From Rhizobium phaseoli (GTDB taxonomy: Bacteria; Pseudomonadota; Alphaproteobacteria; Rhizobiales; Rhizobiaceae), in contig NZ_WUFT01000008.1 of NCBI RefSeq assembly GCF_010668805.1, positions 240,687-304,686 on the forward strand: 64,000 bases of DNA, in the 5' to 3' direction. Position numbers and translations under genes: made by a program. How positions within the stretch are numbered: the stretch's first letter is position 1; the number at the start of each line of letters is the position of its first letter. Of this stretch, positions 17,211 to 25,359 are shown piece by piece. The notes under the pieces were generated by a model. The model did not search any database, had not been told where the DNA came from, and saw nothing but the letters and a program-made list of their open reading frames with translations.

Positions 17211-19313
17211 CTATTGATAGGGGGGCTGCGCGGCGCGCATCTGGTCAATCGCCTGCGCCGCCATCTGGCCGCGCGCCTGTTCCACCGTGGCGCGATGCTC
17301 GATCTCGGCCTCTGCGACACTGAGTTCGGCTCTGCGCTGTTCGGCGCCGGCCTTCACCTCCGCCGTCTTCAGCTTCAGCATCTCGCCGGGCGAAGGCTGC
17401 GGTTCCGGTTTTGGCGCGGCTGCAGCCTGGGAGAGCTGGGCTCCCACCTGCTCCAGCGTGCTTTCGAGCTGGCGGCCGGCGCGGAAGCCGCGGGCGGCAA
17501 AGAGCAGCGTTTCGACCATTACCGGCACCAGCATCGGGCTCTGCTGCGCCATGGCGCCGGCCTGCTGCATGAAGCCGCCGACCATCTGGACGAATTCCAT
17601 GCGGCGCTGCTTTTCGGCATCCTCGTCGGGCTCGATGGTCGAATCCGTTTCGATCTCTATCTGGAAGCCGCGAATGCTGTCATTGCGCAAGAGCTGCACC
17701 ACCTCGTCGATGGTCGGCTGCTGCATCATCTGCTGCAGCTGCGGCGGCATTTCGGGCGGCGGCGGCGCCGGCTGGCCGGTCTGCTCTGCCCGCATGGCCG
17801 CCTGGTGTGCCGCCATCTGCATCTGCTGCATCTGCATTTGCACCTGCTGTTTCTCGGCCATGCTGGGAAGCCGGATGCCGCTGACAAGCATCAGCGTTTC
17901 CGGCTGGAACTGGTCGCAGATGATTTCGCCGGCAAGGCGGATGATGTCGCGGGCAAAGCGGGCCAGCTCGGCCTGGCGGTCGCGGATGCGGATCGAGCCC
18001 CACTGGCTCTTGATGCGCTGTGCCGTCGCGGTCTCCGACGCCTGGGTGTCGCCGCGGACGATGTCGGAAATGCCGGTGATCTGATAGACATCCTCGATCA
18101 GTTGCTTGCGGGCCGACATGCAGGCAATCAGGACTTTCTGCACCTCGTCGATCGGCAATGTCACGATGGCTTTCGAGCCGCCCTTGTCGGTAAACGCCGC
18201 CCATTCCGGGATCGGCACCATGACCATGTCGTTCTCAGGCCGCATCGCCTTCTCGATCGCCGGCGAAATCGCGCCGTCGCCGGAGGGATAAAACACCTTT
18301 AGCCGCAGCTGATCGGTCAGCTTGTTGATGCGTTTGGTCAAGAGATCGATCTCATCGCATTGCTGCTGGTAGTAGACATAGTCGGGAACCGGGATCAGCG
18401 AGCTCGTCGACATCGTGCCATAGGCCGGGCGCGGGCACGGCCAGAAATGCGTCAGGTCGAGCGGCGGCTCGGAGACTTCCAATGCCACCGGCGAGCCGTC
18501 GGCGATCCAGACGGTATAATTCTCGCTCTTGCACCAGATCTCCCAGACATGGGTCTTGCCTTCATTCTCCAGGCGCTCGGCCTGGCTGGCACCCCTATTG
18601 CCGGCCGTGCCTTCCGCCGCCCGCGATGCCATAGCCTCAGCGCCGAAGCGCTTCTCCATTTCCTCGTCGGTCATGGGAACGCGCCGCGCCACCCAGGTCA
18701 CATCCTTCCAGCGGCGCGCCGGCGAATGCAGGAAGTCCGACCAGTGGACATAATCGATGCACACACGCTCGTCGCTGATCGCTTCCGACTGAGCACCGCC
18801 GATCTCAGCGGGCAAACTCTCGGGTCGATTTTGGGCTGCCGCCGGGTCCGAGGGCTGGACGCCCATATCGAGCGGCTCGAAATCGGCCTCATAACGCAGC
18901 CACACCGTGCCGCGGGCGCAGAGCAGGAAATCGTCGCGCACCGCCCGCATGATCGAATCGATATCGGCCTCATCGCCGGTATAGGCGAGATTGCGCTCGA
19001 CCAGCTCCGAAGCGATGCGCGCCACCGGCTGGGCATCCTTGAAGCGGCGCTCGACGACCGGTTGCGGCACACGGGCATAGACGGCCGGCTGAAGCACCGA
19101 GGTATTGGCCCAGAGCATCGGAAAGCGGCGCTTGGCCGCACTCGTCTGGTCGGATTGCTGGTCGAGATAGATCTTCTCGATCTTGACGCAGCGGTCGTGC
19201 CAGGATTTGAAATAGCGCTGCGCGCGCTCGAGCTCCTGCTGCCAATGGGCACCGACCTTGGCCGGATCCCAGCGCTGCCCGCCCTCTGAAGCCGTTATTT
19301 CGTCTTCCATCAA
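17211..19313 (-). CDS. Phage portal protein
   Basis: A 700-residue P22-type portal protein, the DNA entry ring of the capsid. It has an N-terminal helical part (AHWQQELERAQRYFKSWHDRCVKIEKIYLDQQ), the central clip/stem region with PDYVYYQQQCDEIDLLTKRINKLTDQLRLKVFYP, and the wing and crown region with VQKVLIACMSARKQLIEDVYQITGISDIVRGDTQASETATAQRIKSQWG, which is highly characteristic. The C-terminal 200 residues are Gln/Met-rich coiled-coil barrel-like sequence. The start overlaps the stop of terminase large by four bases. Length is in the normal range for podovirus portals, and the frame is intact. Confidence 0.88.
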   Translation of the reverse strand: MMEDEITASEGGQRWDPAKVGAHWQQELERAQRYFKSWHDRCVKIEKIYLDQQSDQTSAAKRRFPMLWANTSVLQPAVYARVPQPVVERRFKDAQPVARIASELVERNLAYTGDEADIDSIMRAVRDDFLLCARGTVWLRYEADFEPLDMGVQPSDPAAAQNRPESLPAEIGGAQSEAISDERVCIDYVHWSDFLHSPARRWKDVTWVARRVPMTDEEMEKRFGAEAMASRAAEGTAGNRGASQAERLENEGKTHVWEIWCKSENYTVWIADGSPVALEVSEPPLDLTHFWPCPRPAYGTMSTSSLIPVPDYVYYQQQCDEIDLLTKRINKLTDQLRLKVFYPSGDGAISPAIEKAMRPENDMVMVPIPEWAAFTDKGGSKAIVTLPIDEVQKVLIACMSARKQLIEDVYQITGISDIVRGDTQASETATAQRIKSQWGSIRIRDRQAELARFARDIIRLAGEIICDQFQPETLMLVSGIRLPSMAEKQQVQMQMQQMQMAAHQAAMRAEQTGQPAPPPPEMPPQLQQMMQQPTIDEVVQLLRNDSIRGFQIEIETDSTIEPDEDAEKQRRMEFVQMVGGFMQQAGAMAQQSPMLVPVMVETLLFAARGFRAGRQLESTLEQVGAQLSQAAAAPKPEPQPSPGEMLKLKTAEVKAGAEQRRAELSVAEAEIEHRATVEQARGQMAAQAIDQMRAAQPPYQ

Positions 19314-20880
19314 ACACGCTCGCTTTGGGTCGGAGTGGAATCGGCAAAATCGTTGAATGTCATCGTCTGGAATGTCGGCAGCGGCTTACGCTCTGGCTTC
19401 AGCGGTTCGGGCGCCAGTCCGGTGAAGATGATCGCCAGCCCGCCGAAAGCATCGGCACCGTGTGATGCCCAATTGTGCAGCGGCTCGTCGCGAAAGACGC
19501 TCAGATCCTCGTCCCAGTCCTTGCGGTAATTGCGCAGGCATTTGATGCCCTCGATGCAGCCAGCCTGGTCGAACTCGATCCTGGCCAGCATGCGCCGGGT
19601 GGCGTTGATGCGGTCATGCACATAGGCGCGCTCGACCTTGCGGACCGTGCCGAGACCACGCGCCCTCACCTCTTTCAGCATGACCTCGATGCGGGTCATG
19701 CCGCCGCGCGTCCACTCCCGCACCTTGATGTCATGCGGCATATTGTGGACGCCGTAGATATAACCGTGTTCGTTGGCGCGCCGCTCCAGCTCGTCGAGCA
19801 TGCCGTCCATGCCGCTGCCGGTATGCTCGAAATAGCCGATCATCCTGACCCGGCCGGGCAGCACCTGAAACAGCCAGACGCTGTTGGCATCGTCCATGCC
19901 GATGTCGGAAATGGTGTGAACCGGATAACCGTCCACATGCGGGAAAACCCCGATACGCTCTTCGGCGTCGGCCACCGCCATCTGGTCGGCATAATAAGCA
20001 CCTTCGACGCTCGCCTCGAAAGCCTCGGCCGGCGTCGAGGGATATTCGCGCTTCATGTCGCCGAGCTGGGTTTCGGCCTTCTTGACGTACCAGGCCCTCT
20101 GCCCGTCGGTCAGGGTGATGCCCTGCTCTTCAAGCTGGCGGAAATATTTGGCGAAAGCATCGCTGACGATGACGCCGTGAGGCGCGATCGCATATTGCGG
20201 CTCCTTCCACCACGGGAAGAAATGGAACTTGAAGTCCAGTTCGGTGAGCTTGGCGACTTGCCGCTGCTTGACCTTGGCATCCTCGCAGAGCGTATAGAAA
20301 TGCCCTTCCTGGCCTTCCGCCGTGCTTTCGATGAACACCAGCTGGCCGGCCTGCACCGTATTCAAAGCGCCGGTGCGCACCTCCCGCGCCTTGTCGGGAT
20401 ATTTGGCGCACAGTTTGCCATATTCGGAGATGTGCAGATATTGCAGCGTCCCCGAGCGCAGCGACGTGCCGACGCGGATGCTCGAATTGTTGGCGAGCAG
20501 CAGTTCGGCCTGGTTGCCCCTGACGACGGGCACGGCGTTGCGGATACCCTCCGGCAGATTGTCATAGGGATATTTGACCTTGTCCCGGAAATCGTCTGCA
20601 CGTCGCCGAGCGTATGGGCGATGGTGCCGGCGCGGATATCCCGGTTGAAGACGCAGGCATCAAGCATGAAGATCTGGATGAAGGTGGTCAGACCGAGCTG
20701 GCGGGCCTTCAGCAGCACGTTGAGATAATGCATCTCTTCGAAAAACGTCATCTGCGTCCAGTTCATCTCGAACCTGACGCGCCGGCCCGCTTTGTCGGTG
20801 ATCCAGTAGAGATTGTTCAGCCGCCAGCGCCAGTCGGAAAACTGATCAACCGCCGTTTGGAAGTCCGCGGGTTTTGCCAT
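19310..20880 (-). pseudogene. Phage terminase large subunit, frameshifted
   Basis: The DNA-packaging ATPase/nuclease, about 523 residues if repaired. The ATPase part shows KARQLGLTT (Walker A-like, about residue 58), then HISEYGKL as Walker B. The RNase H-like nuclease part begins ISDIGMDDANSVWLF and ends HGADAFGGLAI, with all three acidic clusters visible. The frame breaks at 20589-20591: three A on the plus strand where four would continue QTI(F)RDKVKYPYDN. Before that point the protein is in one frame and after it another. The small subunit gene overlaps the start by 35 bases and the portal start overlaps its stop by four. Either a mutation or a homopolymer sequencing error. Confidence 0.82.
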
Positions 20881-21316
20881 TGATATCTTCCAGCAATTGC
20901 GAGACTTCGCCGGTCACGCCCTGTTCGGGCTCGGCCTTCGAGCCGTATTTCTTCGGCTTCAGCTTCTCGGCAACCCATTGGCGGGTGGCGATGCGCAGCT
21001 GCGAACGCCGGATCGCCTCGCCATTCTCCTGCCAGCCAGTGGTATCGCCGGCGGCATTCTTCTTCTCGATCCAGTCATTGCTGCGGTCGTCGGCAATCTC
21101 GACCAGCTCGTCGACGAAACCGTCGGCGAGGATCTCGCGCGCCAGCGCATAGCGCGCCCGAAACCCCGCCTTGCCGTCATCGGCGAGCCAGGAGAGCACC
21201 GTCGATTTCGCCGGCATATCCTCATCCCGGCAGATCGACCGCAGGCTTTCCCGGTCGGCAATGCGCTCGCAGATCTTCTCGGCCAGCGCCTGGGTGAACT
21301 TGGTCGGTCTGCCCAT
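20846..21316 (-). CDS. Phage terminase small subunit
   Basis: A 156-residue DNA-recognition component of the packaging motor. It starts GRPTKFTQALAEKICERIADRESLRSICRDEDMPAKSTVLSWLADD, a helix-turn-helix typical of Sf6/P22-like small terminases, followed by a helical oligomerisation region (REILADGFVDELVEIADDRSNDW) and an Arg/Lys-rich tail that ends near LEDINGK. It overlaps the large-subunit start by 35 bases. The frame is intact. Context at the head of a portal-scaffold-coat order makes the assignment firm. Confidence 0.88.
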   Translation of the reverse strand: MGRPTKFTQALAEKICERIADRESLRSICRDEDMPAKSTVLSWLADDGKAGFRARYALAREILADGFVDELVEIADDRSNDWIEKKNAAGDTTGWQENGEAIRRSQLRIATRQWVAEKLKPKKYGSKAEPEQGVTGEVSQLLEDINGKTRGLPNGG

Positions 21317-21334
21317 AGGTCTGTTTCTGAAAGC

Positions 21335-21571
21335 TCAGAACAGCGCGATGATGTTGGACGCCGTGGTCCCGGTCAGCGCCACGATGGCCGCATGCACCGG
21401 CAGGATCGTCCCGGCCGGCACGCTCTTGAAGACCACCGGATCCACATCCCGCCGCGGCGCAATCGCCACATCACCGGCCGTGCCGATATAAAGCGCACGC
21501 GCCCCGACGATCGCACTATCATTCGGCGTCACCGCTGCTGCCCGCGAGGCCGGAGCAATCGAAGCGTCCAT
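21335..21571 (-). CDS. Small spike-base-like phage protein
   Basis: A 78-residue protein starting at the ATG at 21571, with AGGAG seven bases upstream. It reads SAIVGARALYIGTAGDVAIAPRRDVDPVVFKSVPAGTILPVHAAIVALTGTTASNIIALF, a compact all-beta pattern resembling small spike-base or decoration proteins found in tail or gene-transfer-agent-like loci. It lies just upstream of terminase small as the first gene of the cassette. The similarity is by pattern only; the specific function is unproven. Confidence 0.6.
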   Translation of the reverse strand: MDASIAPASRAAAVTPNDSAIVGARALYIGTAGDVAIAPRRDVDPVVFKSVPAGTILPVHAAIVALTGTTASNIIALF

Positions 21572-21641
21572 TGTGGTTCTCCTTTGAAGAGGTGGGTGTC
21601 CATGCCGACGCTGCCGCAAGGGCGCGCTTAGCTCCGATAGG

Positions 21642-21790
21642 TTTGGCGAAAACCTCCCTCCACCCTCCGACATCCCAGGCCTCGAGCCTGGGATCCATGC
21701 CCACGTCTGGCGGAGGCCAACGTGGATCCTCGGGTCAAGCCCGAGGAGGACGGAGAAAGGGGTCGGCTCTGCGCCAAACCCGCGGTGGCG
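21642..21790. repeat. Palindromic intergenic repeat, family A, copy 1
   Basis: Two hairpins: CCCAGGCCTCGAGCCTGGG at 21674-21692 and CCTCGGGTCAAGCCCGAGG at 21728-21746, embedded between complementary CTCCG and CGGAG ends. Related copies occur at 22010, 22283, 23401, 27698, 31100, 35102 and 56234, some only half-length. Confidence 0.75.
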
Positions 21791-21870
21791 TTCGATGACA
21801 CTGGCCGGGGAGGCTGGGCGAATGCATGCAATCGAAGAGCGATACCGACTTGATCATCGGCATGCCTTTG

Positions 21871-21933
21871 GATTCAATTTTCGCAGCTTGGATTTACGGT
21901 AGTGATAAATGATCCGCCGGGGGGTGATCAAGG
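21871..21933. repeat. 63-base direct repeat, copy 1
   Basis: A 63-base segment starting GATTCAATTTTCGCAGCTTG and ending GGGGGGTGATCAAGG. The second copy at 22142-22204 has the same length with about nine mismatches. It lies in the repeat-rich gap upstream of the phage cassette. Confidence 0.7.
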
Positions 21934-22141
21934 GCTGATGTGGGTTTTGTCAATTTGGAGCGCACGCCAGAATGTCACCCATTGCTGCGCTGGTGGATTT
22001 GGCGAAACAATGGCCCCGCCCTCCGTCATCCCAGGCCTTGAGCCGAGGATCCATCCCGCTCCTGATAGTGGCCAACTTGCAAACCTTGGCGAAACCGCAG
22101 TCGACCGCAGGCCGACGCCGATTTGGTCAACCTCACCTCGG

Positions 22142-22204
22142 GATTCAAATTTCGCAGCTTGGATTTACGGTAGTCATAACTGAGCTATCGGGGGGTGATC
22201 AAGG
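22142..22204. repeat. 63-base direct repeat, copy 2
   Basis: Second copy of the 63-base unit, starting GATTCAAATTTCGCAGCTTG. Each copy follows a family A palindrome, so the pair looks like a tandem duplication of a larger block. Confidence 0.7.
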
Positions 22205-22282
22205 CCTTTCAAGGGTGATCGGGGTCAGCCCTCTCCCGGACCCAGTTGGCGGCAGGCTTGCCGCGCCCGGCTGCGAAGTTGG

Positions 22283-22400
22283 CGAAACGCTACCCCACTC
22301 TCCGTCCTCCTCGGCCTTGAGCCGAGGATCCATGCCCGCTGCTGATGGAGGCCGAAGTGGATCCTCGGGTCAAGCCCGAGGATGACGGAGCAAGGGGTGA
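22283..22400. repeat. Palindromic intergenic repeat, family A, copy 3
   Basis: Full-length copy with CCTCGGCCTTGAGCCGAGG and CCTCGGGTCAAGCCCGAGG hairpins and outer TCCGTC/GACGGA arms. It lies about 90 bases upstream of the hydrolase start. A half-length copy is at 22010-22075. Confidence 0.7.
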
Positions 22401-22487
22401 GCGGCTAGCAGAATGCCCCACCCGCTTTGCCAACCTCCAGCTCCGGCGTACAATTGGCAGCCTTTCGGTCAAACGGTGGAGGCGTCA

Positions 22488-23333
22488 GTGAAAACCGCGC
22501 GGCTTTTTCTTTGCCTTGTCGCTTGTCTCGGCATCCCGCTTGCCGAAAACCAGGCCGATGCCGACGAATTGGTGCGGTTCGAAAGCGTGCCCGTCAAGCT
22601 GAGCCCGTTCCGGATACGCAAGGCTGGCGAACAAGGAGAGATTATCTCCCAACCGCAAGGCACGCCGTTGCTCGGATATCTGTCCCGCCCCCAGAGTCAA
22701 GGCCCCTTCCCGGCCATTGTCGTCATGCATGGCTGCGATGGCTTGCGGTTGAGCGTCAAAGACCTTTGGCCGAAACGGCTGGTCGCTTGGGGTTACGTCG
22801 TGCTGGTCGTCGACAGCTTCACCACCCGCAACATCCAGGATACCTGTCAAAGCGCTCTCCCCGACCAGGTCTTCGATGCCTATGGCGCTTTGGATTTCTT
22901 AACGAAATCGGGCTTTGTCGATACCAGGCGCGTCGCGCTGATGGGCTTTTCGGCGGGCGGCACCGCGACGCTGGAGGGAACGAAAATCGAAGGCAACGAA
23001 CAGCTGATGGATCACAAATTCAGGGCGGCGGTCGCCTACTATCCGGTCTGCGCAGCCAGTCAGGGCGATGCGACAGTGCCGATCCTGATTTTGAGTGGTG
23101 AACGCGACAATTGGAGCCCGACGGAACCATGCCGGAAGAGGCTTGCCAATCTGAGTGACGACAGTCCGCCGATCGAGCTCAATATCTACAAGGGTGTTTA
23201 TCACGATTTCGATGCCCCGGAGTTCCCGGTGGGACGGCGGGTGTTCGGGCATATCGAAAAATACGATCCGGACGCCGCCTCAAAATCCATCCGCAGCGTT
23301 TACGCATTCCTTCGAAAATATCTCTCGAACTAA
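22488..23333 (+). CDS. Secreted dienelactone-hydrolase-family protein
   Basis: A 281-residue alpha/beta hydrolase with an N-terminal signal peptide (TARLFLCLVACLGIPLAENQADA), so it acts in the periplasm. The GTG at 22488 follows GGTGGAGG by six bases and starts directly at the signal peptide; an in-frame codon at 22413 would bury it. The core has VVMHGCDGL (oxyanion turn), the nucleophile elbow GFSAGG with serine rather than the cysteine of classical dienelactone hydrolase, an acid near SGERDNWSP and the histidine in YKGVYHDFD. It is therefore a serine hydrolase of unknown substrate. Stands alone, after a cluster of repeats. Confidence 0.82.
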   Translation: MKTARLFLCLVACLGIPLAENQADADELVRFESVPVKLSPFRIRKAGEQGEIISQPQGTPLLGYLSRPQSQGPFPAIVVMHGCDGLRLSVKDLWPKRLVAWGYVVLVVDSFTTRNIQDTCQSALPDQVFDAYGALDFLTKSGFVDTRRVALMGFSAGGTATLEGTKIEGNEQLMDHKFRAAVAYYPVCAASQGDATVPILILSGERDNWSPTEPCRKRLANLSDDSPPIELNIYKGVYHDFDAPEFPVGRRVFGHIEKYDPDAASKSIRSVYAFLRKYLSN

Positions 23334-23400
23334 AGATCGACTCGCGATCCGATTCGACACGATCCTGCCATCCGCCGGCGGCGGGTGTGGCATCAGCGCG

Positions 23401-23540
23401 CCCCAACCTCCGTCATTCCAGGCCTTGAGCCTGGAATCCATGCCGGCTGCTGATGGGGGCCGGCGTGGATCCTCGGGTCAAGCCCGAGGAAGACTGAGCG
23501 TGGGGCGAACTCTGCGCAAATTCAGCGCCGTATGGCGAAA
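23401..23540. repeat. Palindromic intergenic repeat, family A, copy 4
   Basis: Full-length copy with TTCCAGGCCTTGAGCCTGGAA and CCTCGGGTCAAGCCCGAGG stems, extending into the GAACTCTGCGCAAATTCAGCG tail also seen near 31140 and 35210. It lies between the hydrolase and YidB genes. Confidence 0.72.
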
Positions 23541-23562
23541 TGATAGTGCGCTTATCCCAAGA

Positions 23563-24108
23563 CTAAATGCTGCTCGGCCGCGCCGATGTGGTCGAATTGC
23601 TCGCCGAAGACAAGAAGTCGTCTTCGGCGGTCGGCAGTTTTCCTTCCGGGGTCAGGTCGTCGACGGCCTTGGGGAGTTCGCGGCTCAGGCGGCCGAGAAT
23701 CTCTTCATGCGAAAGGCCGGTATTTTGGGCGATTTCGTTCAGGACATCCGGGCCGAGGGCCTCGGCGAGCTGGCCGTCATCGATGTCGGCATTCTGGCCG
23801 GGCTTGACCCACGAGTCGATCTTGTCGCCGTGGCCGTTCTGCTGGAAAGTCTTGAGGAGATCGCCGAGACCGCCGCTGACGATGCCGCCCGAGCTCAGGC
23901 CGCCGAGAAGTCCGCCAAGACCGCCCAAACCACCGCCCGAGCCGGCCAATCCGCCGAGGATGCCGCCAAGCCCGCCCGGCTGCTGGGCTCCGGCGCCGCC
24001 CTGCTGCGGGTTCTGGATACCGCGCAAGAGTTCACCGATCTTGTCTCTGTTCTGATAGCCGGCAACGGCAAGAACGGCGAGAAGCGCCTTCAATGGACCG
24101 CTCATCAT
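23563..24108 (-). CDS. yidB: YidB family protein (DUF937)
   Basis: A 181-residue protein of the YidB/DUF937 family. It starts MSGPLKALLAVLAVAGYQNRDKIGELLRG, passes through a long Gly/Leu-rich low-complexity section (residues about 45-85), and has the conserved end WVKPGQNADIDDGQLAEALGPDVLNEIAQNTGLSHEEILGRLSRELPKAVDDLTPEG. The ATG at 24108 has GGGAGGA six bases upstream, so I prefer it to the in-frame ATG at 24123. The family is widespread, lacks a firm function and is cytoplasmic or loosely membrane associated. Single gene, no operon partner. Confidence 0.88.
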   Translation of the reverse strand: MMSGPLKALLAVLAVAGYQNRDKIGELLRGIQNPQQGGAGAQQPGGLGGILGGLAGSGGGLGGLGGLLGGLSSGGIVSGGLGDLLKTFQQNGHGDKIDSWVKPGQNADIDDGQLAEALGPDVLNEIAQNTGLSHEEILGRLSRELPKAVDDLTPEGKLPTAEDDFLSSASNSTTSARPSSI

Positions 24109-24548
24109 GATGAATCCTCCCATGGTTTAAACGACTGCAGGCGACCCACGCAGGTGCTGCATGGGCAGCAATGTCCAGAGCGCCCAAAGGTTCCGCGCCG
24201 GGCACTTAAAGACCGGCCGTTCACCTTGCCGCTGATGCCGCAAATCAGATTTCCGGGCATGCGCGCCGATTGGCGAAGGTCATCCGATCCGGTCCACGGC
24301 GCGTCATCCCCTCATATGCTGTGCATATACGTGAGGCTAGATCCAACTGGCGCCGAAGTTCCGTGCCCAAGGGAAGCTGGCACCACATTCGGCCGGGTTT
24401 TGCCGGCTGCGGGATCTGCAGACTCGGGACCGCCGCTTTTGCCAACGGGTGCGTTTCTTTTCCGCCATTGCCAATCTTCCGGAAAATTGCCTTTGACATT
24501 TCGTTACATCCAATATAGCCCTATGGTTATATAGCTACATGGTGATAT
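24109..24548. promoter_or_regulatory. Intergenic region with ArsR-gene promoter
   Basis: About 440 bases without a gene between divergent yidB and the ArsR gene. Near the right end a TTGACA (24493-24498) is followed by TATAGC (24514-24519) at a 15-base spacing, a plausible sigma-70 promoter. Two direct repeats, ATGGTTATATA (24523-24533) and ATGGTGATATA (24539-24549), follow it and reach the start codon, so a repressor bound there would block transcription. The rest shows no clear feature. Confidence 0.5.
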
Positions 24549-24899
24549 ATGGACGACAGGCTCGATGCGATTTTCTCCGCACTCTCCGACCCCACAAGGA
24601 GGGCAATTCTTGGACGGCTTGCTCACGGCAAGGCGACCGTGGCCGAACTCGCTGATCCCTTCAAGTTGTCTCAGCCCGCCATATCGAAGCATCTCAAGGT
24701 CCTGGAACAGGCCGGATTGATCCGCTCTGGCCGTGAAGCGAATTCGCGTCCGCGCGTCCTTGAGCCGGACGCGTTGAAGACAATTGCTGATTGGATCGCC
24801 GATTACAGACGCTTCTGGGATCAAAGCTTTGATCGCCTCGATGACTATCTGTCCAAGGTACAAGGATACGAAAATGACAAATCCAGAGACCGACACTGA
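24549..24899 (+). CDS. ArsR-family transcriptional regulator
   Basis: A 116-residue winged-helix repressor-type protein: DDRLDAIFSALSDPTRRAILGRLAHGKATVAELADPFKLSQPAISKHLKVLEQAGLI is textbook ArsR/SmtB. No metal-binding cysteine pair (ELCVCDL) is present, so it belongs to the non-metal group usually paired with SRPBCC genes. The next gene starts inside its last 26 bases, so the two are co-expressed. It probably controls its own operon through the repeats just before its start. Confidence 0.9.
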   Translation: MDDRLDAIFSALSDPTRRAILGRLAHGKATVAELADPFKLSQPAISKHLKVLEQAGLIRSGREANSRPRVLEPDALKTIADWIADYRRFWDQSFDRLDDYLSKVQGYENDKSRDRH

Positions 24900-25359
24900 C
24901 AACACCCGCGACCTAGTTCTTGTGCGAAGGTTCGATGCCCCATGCGATCTCGTTTTCAGGGCATGGACCGACCCGGAAGCGTTGGCGCAATGGAGTGGTC
25001 CTCACGGCTTCAAGGCGGTGGGCGACCGGCTTGAAGTCTGGCCCGGCGGTAGACACCGCGCCTGCCTGATCGCGCCAGACGGAGAAAAGCACTGGGTTGG
25101 CGGAAAATATCTGGAGGTCGAGCCGCCACACAGGCTTGTCTTCACACATGCCTGGGAGAGCGGAACCGGCGAAAACAGCCCGGAAACGGTCGTCACCATC
25201 ACGCTGAGGGAAAGCGGCGGAGGCACGGAAATGACGTTTCGGCAGAGTGGATTTGAAAGCGCGTCGTCACTTGAGGGTCATGAAGCCGGTTGGTCGCAAA
25301 GCCTCGAGCGATTGGGCGTTTTTCTGGGGACTGAATCCGAAGGACCGGATCATGCGTAA
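24874..25359 (+). CDS. SRPBCC / AHSA1-like domain protein
   Basis: A 161-residue START-like (AHSA1) ligand-binding protein. It contains VLVRRFDAPCDLVFRAWTDPEALAQWSGPHGF, the typical first helix with W and A, then EVWPGGRHRACLIAPDG and EVEPPHRLVFTHAWE, ending WSQSLERLGVFL. Such proteins commonly follow ArsR regulators in two-gene operons; ligand and catalytic role are unknown. It starts 26 bases before the ArsR stop and its end overlaps the GST start by eight bases, so three genes form one transcript. Cytoplasmic. Confidence 0.88.
   Translation: MTNPETDTDNTRDLVLVRRFDAPCDLVFRAWTDPEALAQWSGPHGFKAVGDRLEVWPGGRHRACLIAPDGEKHWVGGKYLEVEPPHRLVFTHAWESGTGENSPETVVTITLRESGGGTEMTFRQSGFESASSLEGHEAGWSQSLERLGVFLGTESEGPDHA

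Larger units (their letters stand above)
7204..21571 (-). mobile_element. Podovirus-type structural cassette, decaying prophage
   Basis: About 14.4 kb of minus-strand, co-oriented phage late genes in a typical order: a small spike-base-like protein, terminase small, terminase large, portal, small Cys-rich protein, scaffold, coat, a repeat-rich structural protein, a coiled-coil protein, adaptor, tail/stabiliser protein, GNAT protein, ejection-like protein and tail fibre. No integrase, excisionase, repressor, replication, holin or endolysin gene is present, and no attachment-site repeat could be defined. Terminase large and the stabiliser protein are frameshifted, one structural gene has an internal amber codon, and the ejection-like gene is truncated. 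Rhizobial palindromic repeats lie inside it. This is a non-inducible remnant rather than an intact prophage. Confidence 0.85.
21572..22487. other. Repeat-rich intergenic region at the cassette's upstream edge
   Basis: About 900 bases without a supportable gene. It holds three copies of the about 140-base palindromic repeat (21642-21790, 22010-22075 and 22283-22400) and two copies of a 63-base direct repeat (21871-21933 and 22142-22204). The repeats are arranged so that a palindromic element plus a 63-mer is duplicated in tandem. No promoter for the phage operon could be confidently placed. Confidence 0.6.

Noticed and set aside
17088..18302. 404-codon plus-strand frame opposite the portal gene
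   Set aside because: His/Leu/Arg-rich antisense shadow; the portal is clearly the real gene.
7204..21571. Gene-transfer agent of the classical Rhodobacter type
   Set aside because: Gene content is podovirus-like (portal of P22 style, scaffold, tail fibre) and lacks the typical tail-tube and tape-measure set.
21642..22400. CRISPR array
   Set aside because: Repeats are palindromic, of variable spacing and length, and lie as dispersed intergenic elements; there is no uniform repeat-spacer pattern or cas gene.
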